Below are positions 6,514 to 6,594 of a stretch of DNA of 6,594 nucleotides, piece by piece. The translations under genes and the position numbers were made by a program. The stretch lies in NCBI GenBank assembly GCA_002360495.1, contig DEQO01000070.1, positions 1 through 6,594 of the forward strand, written 5' to 3'. Below the pieces are notes generated by a model, which did not search any database, was not told the origin of the DNA, and saw only the letters and a program-made list of their open reading frames with translations. The DNA comes from Flavobacteriales bacterium UBA3364. GTDB taxonomy: Bacteria; Bacteroidota; Bacteroidia; Flavobacteriales_F; PHOS-HE28. Each line of letters begins with the position of its first letter. Positions within the stretch are counted from its first letter, which is position 1.

Positions 6514-6594
6514 TCAATGCGTGAACGACGTTTCGTAACGCGCCGTATTCCCACGATCGTCCGTCACCTCCAGACTGAAGGTCTTCTTGCCCGG
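6514..6594 (-). CDS. C-terminal end of an unidentified protein, 5' part outside the window
   Basis: The minus-strand frame is open from the window edge and ends in TGA at 6516-6514. It encodes the last 26 residues, with a VTDDRGN turn and an alternating strand pattern on both sides (KKTFSLEVTDDRGNTARY). This resembles the last strands of an Ig-like or beta-sandwich domain, as found at the C-terminus of many Bacteroidota exported proteins, for instance some M23 metallopeptidases or penicillin-binding protein 1C. Neither identity can be supported from 26 residues. It lies 40 bases before the YiiX-like gene on the same strand, so it is probably the preceding gene of the same operon. The coding call rests on the frame running to the edge, the protein-like pattern and the spacing. 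Confidence 0.6.
   Translation of the reverse strand, partial: PGKKTFSLEVTDDRGNTARYETSFTH

Overview
The window looks like ordinary chromosomal DNA of a Bacteroidota member, most likely a GC-rich flavobacterial-type lineage. The clues are a guaA gene followed directly by a LysM plus periplasmic-binding-fold protein (an arrangement I associate with that phylum), no visible Shine-Dalgarno sequence before any start, and tightly packed genes. The taxonomic call is an inference. I see no mobile element, CRISPR array, RNA gene, phage gene or defence gene, and no gap longer than about 50 bases.

Plus strand, 1-3032: the 3' four-fifths of guaA (GMP synthase) is followed by a gene for an exported protein with three LysM domains and a C-terminal periplasmic-binding-protein type I fold. 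The two genes overlap in an ATGA, so they are probably co-transcribed and translationally coupled.

Minus strand, 6594-3029 (read right to left): the last 26 codons of an unidentified protein, a YiiX-like permuted papain-fold (C92) protein, a glycerophosphodiester phosphodiesterase-like lipoprotein, and a large multi-pass membrane protein with TPRs that resembles the TMTC O-mannosyltransferases. Gaps are about 40-50 bases and all four face the same way, so this looks like one operon for envelope or exported functions.

The two units converge and meet with no spacer. Both stop codons are TAG and share the palindrome CTAG at 3029-3032. A hairpin followed by TTTT, read on the minus strand, sits over this junction and could terminate the minus-strand operon inside the 3' end of the LysM gene.

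The points most worth a second look are the shared-stop junction, the altered active-site motif of the phosphodiesterase, the TMTC-like glycosyltransferase in a bacterium, the LysM plus binding-fold architecture without any transporter neighbours, and the envelope-directed minus-strand gene set. I did not find convincing evidence of a wholly new system.
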